This document shows positions 29,201 to 36,790 of a stretch of 64,000 nucleotides of DNA, one piece after another (position 1 is the stretch's first letter; each line of letters starts with the position of its first letter). The DNA is taken from contig NC_089274.1 of NCBI RefSeq assembly GCF_963678975.1, forward strand, positions 856,001-920,000, written 5' to 3'. The DNA is from Dysidea avara. Taxonomy: Eukaryota; Porifera; Demospongiae; Dictyoceratida; Dysideidae. Position numbers and translations under genes: made by a program. The notes under the pieces are model-generated. The model was not told the origin of the DNA. It did not search any database and saw only the letters and a program-made list of their open reading frames with translations.

Positions 29201-30602
29201 TAGTTGGTTAGACTTGTGCAGCAATTACATACCCACACCTCTGACCTTATCAAGCCATCTCTCTGTAATAATGCTGGGTTTGGAGCCATTGTACGATTGT
29301 TCAGAAACATCGAAGTCATCAAGCAGCATTTCATCAATTCTAACTATGGCCTTCATAGCATTATGGAAGGATCTCGCCCAGTTAACGATTGCCTCACCTC
29401 ACATGGAGCTGAATTGTAAGCCTTCCGGAGGTCCACGAAAAAACTACAACTTAGTATTGAGTTCAAATGCTTTCTTAGAAGATGGGTGACACACTATAAA
29501 TATCATACACTGTTTCAGTACATCCACGACCTCACCAGAACCCACACTGAAACTCTGACATTTGGCCTATTTTATTCCACGGACTGGACTGGACTGGACT
29601 CGCGGACTGGACTGGACTCGCAGACTGAGCTGGAAACAGCTTTTAAACAATAATCCAGAAATTATCCATCTCTTGCAACACTGGCGACACCACTATCGAG
29701 CTACAACTGTGCTGCTGCTGGCTCTTCCTTACAAGTATGACACTAGCGCATACACGGACTGAACTGGAAATAGCTTTAAACAATAATCCAGGCATTATCC
29801 ATCTCTTGCAACACTGGAGATACCACTATCGAGCTAAAACTGCTGGTACTGCTCTTCCTTACAAGTCAGATAACACTAGCGCATGCACTAACCAATTAGA
29901 ATACACTTACGATACATGTGTACTTGCAGTGATAAAGTGTGACAGAGGCTATTGTTGTTTTCTTTTGTTGTTTCAGTACTTAACACTAGAGTTAGGGTTG
30001 TAGTGATGAGCCAGATTATTTGCATAACCCCATCACCTTGCCTGGTGGTGCCACCTAGCTACCTGCTAAGAATAATTACTAACTCATCTCTACAGCTGTA
30101 ACACTAGTGCTAAAGCAACAAAGGAAAACATCTACGCTACAAGAATAGCCTCTATCACGCTATATCACTGCTAGTACATGTATCGTAAGTGTATTCAAAT
30201 TATTTAGTGCATGTGCTAGTGTCATGCTTGTAAGGAAGAGCCAACAGCAGCACAGTTGTAGCTCGATAGTGGTGTCTCTGGTGTTGCAAGAGATGGATAA
30301 TTCCTGGATTATTGTTTATAAAAGCTGTTTCCAGCTGTCCATGAGTCCAGTCCAGTCCACGAATCAAGTCGAGTCGAGTCCAGTCTGTGGAATAAAGTAG
30401 GCCCTGACATTTCAAACTCTGCAAACGATCCCACACAACCCTTCCCACTAACTTCCTGACTACAACAAGTAAGGCTATTCCTCTTCAGTTATCACAATGG
30501 TGAAGATTCCCTTTCTTAGGAATGGGAATAAGTATTTTCCCACTCCTGCAGCACCTTCTTTTCCTCCCACACTGCACATGCATGCACAAGGTCTGTAAGC
30601 AT

Positions 30603-30646
<44 letters not shown>

Positions 30647-32163
30647 CGCACATGTGCAACACACACTACATATAATACCTGTTCATTGTAGATCTCCAGC
30701 ATGCTAAATGTCACCTGAACACACACACACAGTGTTACACACCAAGTGACACATAAACACTATCATGTAATATACCTGACACTCTATATCTTGCCCAGTA
30801 CTCTTCTTAGCATCAATACCAACAAACAATTGTTCACAAGTGATTGGTACAATCCCTAATAGAACAGTCGCAGAACATACATCAACGGAATTGCCACAGG
30901 GAGCAGCTGGTAAGTGTTGGAGGACTTAAATTGAGAATGAAATATTGTACTGGCCTACCTAGTGGGAGGCAAATACCAGCCGTACATGTCTCACATAACA
31001 GGTGAGGTAGAACTTCAGGTGTCCACATCGCACTGTGAGACATGGTACAACCTCTTGTTGTCCCAGGAGGATTTTACTGGTACACATGGTAGTCCAACAT
31101 TTTGTTTGTATGTACACATGTAGCGTAGTTTATTTATTTAAATGTTTCTCAACACACAAGACTACAACCTTGAAATGATTCTTATACGTTAAGAATCCAG
31201 CAGTATACTGTAGTGGTGGCCGCCAGGTGCTGTAATCAAAATTTGGTACATTGGGTGACATTGACTGGATAGGCATGAAGAGTAGATCTCTGCTAGCTGG
31301 GTTATATAAAAATCTGATCATAAGTTGAAGTTTGTATTTGATTGTAACGTCTTGTGGTCAATGATTGGTAATGTGTTCGAGAAGTATAATTGTATTCTAA
31401 TTATCTTATGATGTACCACTGTAACTTGTTTACTAGTTGTTTGGCAGGTGAATTTGATGAAATAAGGTTTCCACAGAACTACGCCCAAGTAAGCCTAACA
31501 CTTTGTGTGTATGATTGCCAGGGAGGGAGTACACATGGACATTACAAATTAAAGTTAGGAAATTAATCATCCACCTATCATAAACGGTCACTCTACCACC
31601 CACAAGACAAGTGTTAACGTTACGCACACCAACCCACATCATCATCCTCACCTTTATTAGCCTTGTAGCCAACCATTGAGTAAGACTTGCCACTGCCAGT
31701 CTGACCATACGCAAACAGAGAGCAGTTGTATCCCTTCCATGCGTTATCCAACACTCCACGACCTAAATCATCAAATACTTTTTGCTGTACAAAGTAGGAG
31801 CAATGACAAGATAACATAGTGTGGACCAGTTACTTACCTGGTCAGCATAGATGGGTGTGACAGGGGCAAAGTAACCATCTTCCCTTTCTTCAAATCCATC
31901 GTGGGACCAGTAGCTGTAGTCGAATGCAAACTTGCGTGGCTCAGCATTGGGAGCAGCAGGATCTTTAATCTCTGTAGTGCTTCCCGACATTGATATGATA
32001 AGGGTGGCATCACGTGTCTTCTCACGGTCATTCTGTAAGCAGTCAAGGAAATCTACACATCTCCCGCCATGTAGCACGTGACACGTCTAAAAGCAAAATT
32101 TTCCGCAGTAAGAAAGGATACGAATGGACGAACTCGAACTGCAACTCGCACGTTCTCCGCCAT
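8265..32163 (-). CDS. Kinesin-3 motor protein, KIF28/KLP-6 class
   Basis: Plus-end microtubule motor. Twenty-five exons (5' to 3', minus strand): 32122-32163, 31838-32032, 31652-31784, 30776-30855, 30679-30714, 26195-26270, 25841-25952, 16884-16991, 16631-16835, 15912-15972, 15707-15862, 14990-15120, 14770-14945, 14532-14663, 14074-14237, 13461-13609, 11553-11690, 10878-10958, 10538-10600, 10238-10318, 10124-10192, 9952-10077, 8828-8989, 8694-8771, 8265-8402. All phases close, giving 963 aa. The motor domain starts [14 protein letters not shown]; the P-loop GQTGSGKS is at 106-113, switch I NATSSR at 221-226 and switch II DLAGSE at 257-262. A coiled-coil stretch ([13 protein letters not shown]..., ~400-455) and an FHA domain (from ~467, with SRVGNKKA) follow. 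Then come [22 protein letters not shown] and a C2-like tail ending SACSLM. No PH domain is seen. [10 protein letters not shown], the length and the missing PH domain favour KIF28/KLP-6 over KIF1A; KLP-6 acts in cilia of worm neurons. Confidence 0.9.
12233..12314. repeat. Two direct copies of a 41-bp unit
   Basis: AGCTTACTGTACAGTAGCAC...GGCTATTAATCAGGACA is followed immediately by a second copy with two or three substitutions. It lies in a kinesin intron. The ending resembles the dispersed 'cctgattatcaagg' repeat seen at 16111 and 25470. Confidence 0.7.
13996..14037. repeat. 42-bp AT-rich perfect-type hairpin, copy 1
   Basis: CAAGAGTTCATAATATATA faces its reverse complement TATATTATGAACTCTTG across a few bases. 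A near-identical hairpin is at 47740-47781, so this is a mobile or conserved mini-palindrome rather than chance AT richness. Confidence 0.7.
16111..16246. repeat. 17-bp tandem repeat, eight copies
   Basis: The unit TCCTGATTATCAAGGTG is repeated seven times exactly plus one diverged copy. It lies in the kinesin intron between exons 9 and 10 and expands part of a dispersed repeat; single units occur near 25474 and diverged pieces near 4080-4180. Confidence 0.9.
19107..20174. repeat. 1.07-kb tandem duplication, unit 1
   Basis: This unit is followed directly by a highly similar second copy (20175-21240). It opens with a ~120-bp inverted repeat (GTTATACAAC...GTTGTATAAC) containing GAGTGCTCTGCCTGATATAAACGC. 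Inside lie two opposed promoter-like modules: CACCTAATAGGTG with TTATAAAGG and ATCGATTGTGGG on the left, and CCCACAATCGA with GCTATAAAAG and CACCTATTAGGTG on the right. No convincing reading frame was found. Confidence 0.8.
20175..21240. repeat. 1.07-kb tandem duplication, unit 2
   Basis: Second copy of the unit at 19107-20174, differing by scattered substitutions and small indels (an extra 'actaagcaccag' repeat near 20540, and a shorter 'tgcaatatctgc' stretch near 21070). The same opposed promoter-like modules are retained, including palindromes near 20303 and 20998. Confidence 0.8.
21280..21579 (-). CDS. Unrecognised 99-aa open frame in kinesin intron
   Basis: An open frame from [18 protein letters not shown] to CELNTEWHL with fairly ordinary amino-acid composition ([32 protein letters not shown]). 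It sits between the 1.07-kb duplication and the minisatellite foldback and could be a remnant of a mobile-element protein. No family is recognised. There is a stop just upstream in frame, so any longer protein would need splicing. Confidence 0.25.
   Translation of the reverse strand: MVCSKTDTRWVEMRIHDCPNNYFVPSLSFSNNQLLYLSLCTKLSNLYKTESHNIKFYVAQYNESKCIDSLNWLGIKVIGKPLSHDIARAICELNTEWHL
21745..22535. mobile_element. Foldback element with minisatellite arms
   Basis: Left arm 21751-21960 has about ten 21-bp units TTTGCAATTGAATTCGTC+3 nt. Right arm 22259-22531 has thirteen units in the opposite orientation (GACGAATTCAATTGCAAA+3 nt). Both outer ends carry ACAGGTTTTT or its complement and the inner ends also mirror each other, so the whole is one inverted-repeat element around a ~300-bp core. 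This layout resembles Drosophila FB transposons, whose arms are also tandem repeats. Confidence 0.7.
22728..22822. repeat. Long hairpin with CCATGGCTG ends
   Basis: ACCATGGCTGCTTGGGATTT and its near reverse complement AAATCCCTCACAGCCATGGT enclose a second mirrored stretch (ACATATACACCC / GGGTGTATATAT) around a short GC-rich loop. Neighbouring sequence to about 22960 contains another imperfect palindrome (AAAAGATATACA ... TGTATATCTTTT). Confidence 0.7.
23500..24890. mobile_element. Large 1.4-kb foldback element
   Basis: The outer arms mirror one another. TGGCTGTGGTATTTGGGATT and a palindromic block AAATAGTGCGAGGC.../GCCTCGCACTATTT occur near 23508-23640 and again, inverted, near 24724-24880. 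Further in, GCAACCGTTGCT-type repeats and TTGACGTATTATATTGAAAT blocks are also mirrored, and the centre holds several inverted copies of CCAACAACTGAATGTG. It is non-coding and lies in the 8.8-kb kinesin intron. Confidence 0.8.
25600..25829 (+). mobile_element. tRNA-derived SINE
   Basis: AGTTCGAATCC at 25636-25646 is a good pol III B box. The body from 25696 (CACCTTATTCAGT...) to the tail CTAATAATAATAATG is shared with 60276-60414. A head with a B box, a unique body and a short simple-sequence 3' tail is the SINE plan. No clear A box was seen and the 5' end is approximate. Confidence 0.65.
26483..26965 (-). mobile_element. Dispersed repeat, family with 45520, 49100 and 63340
   Basis: Contains TTTGCTGACAGCG...GGTATCGAT, ACTGATGCCTTCAG, GGCTTGATTTTTT and CTTGGCAGTATTGGTTA, which recur at about 49090-49480. 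Related parts occur at 45840-46090 and 63390-63420. The 160-aa open frame across it is not conserved between copies and is treated as chance. Confidence 0.6.
27422..28690 (+). mobile_element. Decayed, internally deleted LTR retroelement
   Basis: Direct repeats of about 125 bp begin TGTGGCATAAG at 27422 and 28560 and share TTTGTAATAGGTTCACTTTG and ATTGTACATTGCATG. A purine tract (GGGGGGAGGGGGGGG, about 28545-28559) abuts the second copy, as expected for a polypurine tract before a 3' LTR. Only about 1 kb lies between the repeats, with traces resembling the end of a pol frame but many stops. A tRNA-like minus-strand stretch (GGGTTCGCATCCCAC, about 27560-27580) follows the first copy. Confidence 0.5.
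28680..29500 (-). mobile_element. Degenerate LINE reverse-transcriptase fragment
   Basis: Minus-strand pieces in different frames follow the LINE RT order. They are [10 protein letters not shown] near 29440, NNRTMAP near 29300, [14 protein letters not shown] near 29150 (a changed YADD/FADD site), then [20 protein letters not shown] near 28760-28830 and [12 protein letters not shown] near 28700. Several frameshifts and stops make it inactive. It lies in the 4.4-kb kinesin intron. Confidence 0.65.
29570..30390. repeat. Cluster of short related repeats with GGACTGGACT runs
   Basis: A ~110-bp sequence (AACAATAATCCAG...TTATCCATCTCTTGCAACAC...TATCGAGCTA) occurs at about 29645 and 29775 in direct order and at about 30230-30320 inverted. 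The outer ends carry (GGACT)n at 29580-29630 and its inverse (AGTCCAGTCCA) near 30345-30390, so the group forms an inverted-repeat element. Confidence 0.65.
30599..30643. repeat. (CT)n(CA)n microsatellite
   Basis: A CT run passes into about sixteen CA units in the kinesin intron after exon 5. Confidence 0.9.
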
Positions 32164-32307
32164 GGCTGTTCAAAGTGTTAATGGTTGCTAAGGAGAGATT
32201 GTGACACCTTCAGTGCTAAACGAGGGACTGCCCTTTTTCTGGATACTGGTTTATTAGTATCCGTATGCTCCGTATACTGCGCCACGTGACATCTCGCGAC
32301 TTTGGTG
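32164..32307. promoter_or_regulatory. Bidirectional promoter between kinesin and granulin genes
   Basis: The two ATGs face away from each other 144 bp apart, so this interval must hold both start regions. An E-box CACGTG is at 32283-32288 within GCCACGTGAC, one base off the CLEAR/TFEB-type GTCACGTGAC. TCTCGCGA is at 32292-32299, matching the core of the TCTCGCGAGA promoter element of animals. In animals granulin genes are known TFEB targets; regulation here is inferred. Confidence 0.6.
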
Positions 32308-34818
32308 ATGATGAGGGCTGCTCTTGCATTGCTCTTATTTCTACCTGCTGTATTTTGTATCGTCAAGTCTAAGAAAGATGCTGCAATATGTACTGACAAG
32401 AACACGATATGTATGACTTCTAAGTACGGGTATGGTTGCTGCCCGTCGGAGGACGCCGTATGCTGTGCAGACGGAGAACACTGTTGTGCTAAAGGATTCG
32501 AGTGTAACATTGCCGCTGGAAAGTGTCTCCAGTATGGCGACCCTGCTTTCTACGTGTTAACAGAAGAAATGATGATCATCGCGCCTATGACGGCAGCACG
32601 CAGTAGAGCATTCCGCTCACTTTTGAGACACGCACCTAAACTTAGCACCATTGAAGTGGCTGTGGAGGCAGAAATTGTCTGTCCAGATGGAATGAGCAAG
32701 TGCCTGGATAACGAAACATGTTGCAAGCACTCGTCTGACTCGTACGCGTGTTGTCCACGAAAGGATGCGGTGTGCTGCAGCGACATGAAACACTGCTGCC
32801 CTGAAGGTTACCAATGTGAGCTTTCCACTAACACTTGTATCAAGAAGACCTCCACAATTACTGCCATCCCTTTACAAGAGCTGCTGACCCGTGTGATTTG
32901 TCCAGATGGAAAGAGCACTTGTGCTGATGGACAGACTTGTTGTCTATCATTAAATGGAACATATTCATGTTGTCCTGAGCCTAATGGTGTATGCTGTAGT
33001 GACCATATTCATTGCTGTCCTGAGGGAAACACATGTGATGTTGGAAGTGAAACATGTCTAAAAAATGTAGTATGTCCAGATGGAACAAGCCAGTGCCCCT
33101 ATGGGAACACTTGTTGTAAGACAAATTTGGGTGTGTATGGCTGTTGTCCTATCCTTGATGCTACGTGCTGTGATGACGGAGTCCACTGTTGTCATAGTGG
33201 GTATATTTGTAAAGAAGGTATGTGCACTAATCCAACCAATGGAAAGAAGATGCCATTTTTGAGCAAATTTTCTGCTACTAAACTATTGCAAGATCAGCAT
33301 GGTGGCGTCTCACAGAAGGATCCCACTTCAGCATCTGTTATTTGTCCAGGTGGAAAGAGTGTGTGCCCCAGTGGAGAGACTTGCTGTCCTACTGCAAAAC
33401 AAGATGTGTTTGGATGTTGTCCTGTCCATGAAGCTGTTTGTTGTGATGACCATATCCATTGCTGTCCAAAGGGGTTCACATGTGACATTCAGAATGGTAC
33501 ATGCTATGAGAGTATTACTGGAAAGAAGACACCATTGTTAACCAGGCAGCCTACTGTTGACTTGGAACCAAAAGATTCTGAGAAGCCAATGACAGCTCTT
33601 ACAGTGCCTAAACTCACTTTACCAAATATTATTTGTCCAGATGAGAAGAGCCAATGCCCCAATGGGAACACTTGTTGCGAGTTAGCAGGGGGGGTGTATG
33701 GGTGTTGTCCAGTCCCCAAAGCTGTGTGCTGTAGTGACGGAGTCCATTGCTGTCCAAGTGGATATAGCTGTGATGTTAAGCAAGGTACATGCACTGATGG
33801 AGCTGCTGATGTGAAGATACCATTGTTAACCAAACAGCCAGCTATTGCCCTGATACCAAAAGATTCTGAGAAGCCAATGACAGCTCTTACAGTGCCTAAA
33901 CTCACTTTACCAAATATTATTTGTCCAGATGAGAAGAGCCAATGCCCCAATGGGAACACTTGTTGCGAGTTAGCAGGGGGGGTGTATGGGTGTTGTCCAG
34001 TCCCCAAAGCTGTGTGCTGTAGTGACGGAGTCCATTGTTGTCCAAGTGGATATAGCTGTGATGTTAAGCAAGGTACATGCACTGACGGACTAACTGGTTT
34101 GACTGCTGCTATGTTGACAAAACAACCCGCAGTTGTACAACCCATGGAATCAGTGATTTGTCCAGATCATGATACCGAGTGTCCTGCCGATCAAACTTGC
34201 TGTCAGACGTTGACTGGTGCGTATGGTTGTTGTCCGCTGAATAATGCTACTTGTTGTCCAGACAAGAAACATTGCTGTCCGTATAGTTACAAGTGTGAGA
34301 AGGAGACTGGTATCTGCACTAAAGGAATAGACAAGTTAATAACTCAAAAGTTATCAGTCATGACAAAACCATTACAAGCAGTGAACTGTTCAGATGGAAC
34401 TCATTGTCCTGATAATCAAACTTGCTGTTTGTTACGCTCTGAAAAATATGGCTGCTGTCCACGAAAAGATGCTGTCTGCTGTTCGGATAAAGTGCACTGT
34501 TGTCCAGAAGGTTACAGCTGTTTGAATAACAAAGGCACTTGTGTCAAAGGGACTATCAGTGTAGCAGCTCACAAGGTCACTACAATAGTCAACGTTATGT
34601 GTCCTGATCATCGTAGTGAGTGTCCCAGTGGTAACACTTGTTGTAGAGAACCTGACGGACATTTTAGATGTTGTACTTATCCCAAAGCAGCTTGTTGTAG
34701 TGATGGTATCCATTGTTGTCCAGAAGGCTACAAGTGTAATATGACTGCTCACTCTTGTGACCAGCAGTGGAGCAAGATACCTTTCCTATCCAAGTCTCCT
34801 CATGTCAGGATATTATAG
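32308..34818 (+). CDS. Progranulin-like protein with ten granulin repeats
   Basis: Secreted cysteine-rich glycoprotein precursor. One uninterrupted exon gives 836 aa from ATG at 32308. The sequence upstream of this ATG (TTGGTG) is open but not a start. The signal peptide is MMRAALALLLFLPAVFCIV. Ten granulin modules follow, each with the CC...CC...CC...HCCP ladder; the first lacks the leading CC pair region and is shorter. Linkers carry N-glycosylation sequons and patches such as LLTKQPA. Modules 6 and 7 are identical in protein and almost identical in DNA. Granulin precursors are cleaved to ~6-kDa peptides and act in lysosomes and as growth factors; that role is by homology. The absence of introns is unusual beside its intron-rich neighbours and could reflect an old retrocopy. 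It lies head-to-head with the kinesin. Confidence 0.93.
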   Translation: MMRAALALLLFLPAVFCIVKSKKDAAICTDKNTICMTSKYGYGCCPSEDAVCCADGEHCCAKGFECNIAAGKCLQYGDPAFYVLTEEMMIIAPMTAARSRAFRSLLRHAPKLSTIEVAVEAEIVCPDGMSKCLDNETCCKHSSDSYACCPRKDAVCCSDMKHCCPEGYQCELSTNTCIKKTSTITAIPLQELLTRVICPDGKSTCADGQTCCLSLNGTYSCCPEPNGVCCSDHIHCCPEGNTCDVGSETCLKNVVCPDGTSQCPYGNTCCKTNLGVYGCCPILDATCCDDGVHCCHSGYICKEGMCTNPTNGKKMPFLSKFSATKLLQDQHGGVSQKDPTSASVICPGGKSVCPSGETCCPTAKQDVFGCCPVHEAVCCDDHIHCCPKGFTCDIQNGTCYESITGKKTPLLTRQPTVDLEPKDSEKPMTALTVPKLTLPNIICPDEKSQCPNGNTCCELAGGVYGCCPVPKAVCCSDGVHCCPSGYSCDVKQGTCTDGAADVKIPLLTKQPAIALIPKDSEKPMTALTVPKLTLPNIICPDEKSQCPNGNTCCELAGGVYGCCPVPKAVCCSDGVHCCPSGYSCDVKQGTCTDGLTGLTAAMLTKQPAVVQPMESVICPDHDTECPADQTCCQTLTGAYGCCPLNNATCCPDKKHCCPYSYKCEKETGICTKGIDKLITQKLSVMTKPLQAVNCSDGTHCPDNQTCCLLRSEKYGCCPRKDAVCCSDKVHCCPEGYSCLNNKGTCVKGTISVAAHKVTTIVNVMCPDHRSECPSGNTCCREPDGHFRCCTYPKAACCSDGIHCCPEGYKCNMTAHSCDQQWSKIPFLSKSPHVRIL
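33567..34085 (+). repeat. Near-perfect 231-bp duplication inside the granulin gene
   Basis: 33567-33797 matches 33855-34085 (offset 288 bp, 96 codons) with one silent change (C at 33750, T at 34038). It covers the linker KDSEKPMTALTVPKLTLPN and one whole granulin module. The other modules are much more diverged, so this pair is recent or recently gene-converted. Confidence 0.93.
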
Positions 34819-36790
34819 GATATTATGCTGCTGTGAACTTAACTGTATATAGTGTAAGTAATGCTGTGATTTGATTTGGTGTAATTAATTTTGAGCATAT
34901 AAGCTGCCCACAATAATGAGAACCTGGTATTGTTTCCAGCTGTTTCAGTTGGCTCCCTTACCATATATGGATGAGCTTATCATGTTGTGGTGAGGTCTAC
35001 AACTATTGTAGCAGTATAATGGATCATTATATGAAGCCCTCCATGAGAGATAAGTTGTGTCCTGGTATGTACTTCAATGTGGCCTCCTTCACCAGCTGGG
35101 AAGAAACACTGGACTGGTGCTTTTTGGTTTTTTCAATAGTTACAGAAGATTGCAAGACAGTTGTCAGCCAGTTTTGCTGGTGATGTGAAAAACAGCCAAT
35201 AAGAATTTGAAAAAGTCTGGCTGCCTATAATTGGTTGTCACATGAGTCTCTCTACAGCACTGAAGGCACATTGACTGTTCCACTTGTTTAGTCACAACTG
35301 AATAATCTGAAGTGTGACATATCCTAACATTATTGCAATGTATTGGCAATATAAGTTAGTTTGTATTTTTCCCTATTCGTTTTAATTTCATCCTTGTTAG
35401 CAGATAAGAATTCATGGATGATGATACTAATCCGGCCAATGTATACATGCACACGTATGTAGTATTACAACTCACTACTTGGTATGATTATAACAATGTA
35501 GTACAGGTGTAATGATGTGTATGTGTGGTATGCAACTAGTCTACAATAGGATGCTTTAGTGGAGTTTTTACAAATACAGCAACAAACAGGGTAATTGGAA
35601 ACTGGAAAACAGAAAAGGTCAAATCATCCTTAGTGATCAACTCTGAAAGACCAACTTTTTACAAAGACCACCTCTGTACAAAGACCACATTGTAATGGGT
35701 TCTGAACTATAGCCAAGGCACACTTAATGGTCCACTTCATGGTCACCTACTATAGAGATCACCTCTTTACAACTCCCAAACTTCATGACTCATAGGTAAG
35801 GGTTCAATGTCATCTCCCATATTTTGGTCCACATTTCATTCAAGTCATCGATATCTGGCTATCTGTATCATTATTGCTTAGTTTATAACAGAATGTGTCG
35901 TATACTATAACAATAGTGAAATGTAGCTAGTACACTATTAATCTAAGAAAAATTAGCTATAGGTCTCATAAAGAGATGATGACCTTAAGAGCCTAGCCTT
36001 TTTGCTGACCTAGTGTAACAGTTTTGATAACATCAATGTTTGGAACTTAGCTGTTTTAATGATGTGAAGAGGTGGTCTTTGTAAAAGCTGACCATGAAGT
36101 GGACTTATTTATAAGGTCATATTAGTACACCTTAGCCATCTCTGAGATCTAATTACAACATGGTCTTTGTATGGAGGTGGTCTTTGTAAGAAGGTGGTAC
36201 ATTTATGTGACAATTTGACCATTTCCACTGTTTCCAAATACCCCAACAAACATAACCCTGTACCCCGGAATGTAAACAATGAAACTAACAGTAGTCCAGT
36301 CCAGTGATCCAGTTCATTGTTGTACCTTCTCTCCTTCACTGGATAATCTTGGTGCTGAGAGCTTAGTCCTTCCTTCTTCCATCCAATTTTAATCACACTA
36401 CTATAATTATCTACTCAGTAGTCACAGGATGGGTCTTACACATGATATAGTACCACGTGTTTTCACATGTATCTAAACATAGTGAGGGGGCACCCTCTAA
36501 TATCACATTTTTTTAGCTGGCAAATAAGGGGGTCACAATAATGATGATCAGGCAAAAGAATTCACCAAATACTTCCATTGCATGTTCTTCAATCAACAAG
36601 CTATAACCATTACCTTGTGTTGAAGTGTTATTGAAGTACAGTAAACTGCTTTGTGCCAAATAATTACATTACACACAGCTACTTCATTAGTCACAGATCG
36701 GATCATAGATATTCCCACGTCTGTCAAACCAATCATTTATTGTGCAGTCGCAAAATTATTGAAAACAAACACAACAATATGCGTGTGTGG
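34819..36790. other. Intergenic region between granulin and transporter genes
   Basis: Holds the granulin 3' UTR, a foldback element (35640-36200) and the transporter 3' UTR. Short open frames here look like chance; no gene is supported. Confidence 0.5.
35640..36200. mobile_element. Foldback element with ACAAAGACCACCTC ends
   Basis: The left arm (about 35645-35755) has TTTTTACAAAGACCACCTCT, TACAAAGACCACATTGTAAT and GTCCACTTCATGGTCA. The right arm (about 36066-36200) has the reverse complements in mirror order (TGACCATGAAGTGGAC, TTACAACATGGTCTTTGTA, GAGGTGGTCTTTGTAAAAG). It is non-coding. Confidence 0.75.

Noticed and set aside
33504-34145. 213-residue minus-strand open frame opposite the granulin gene
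   Set aside because: Antisense shadow of the cysteine-rich repeats; the plus strand is a full-length conserved gene.
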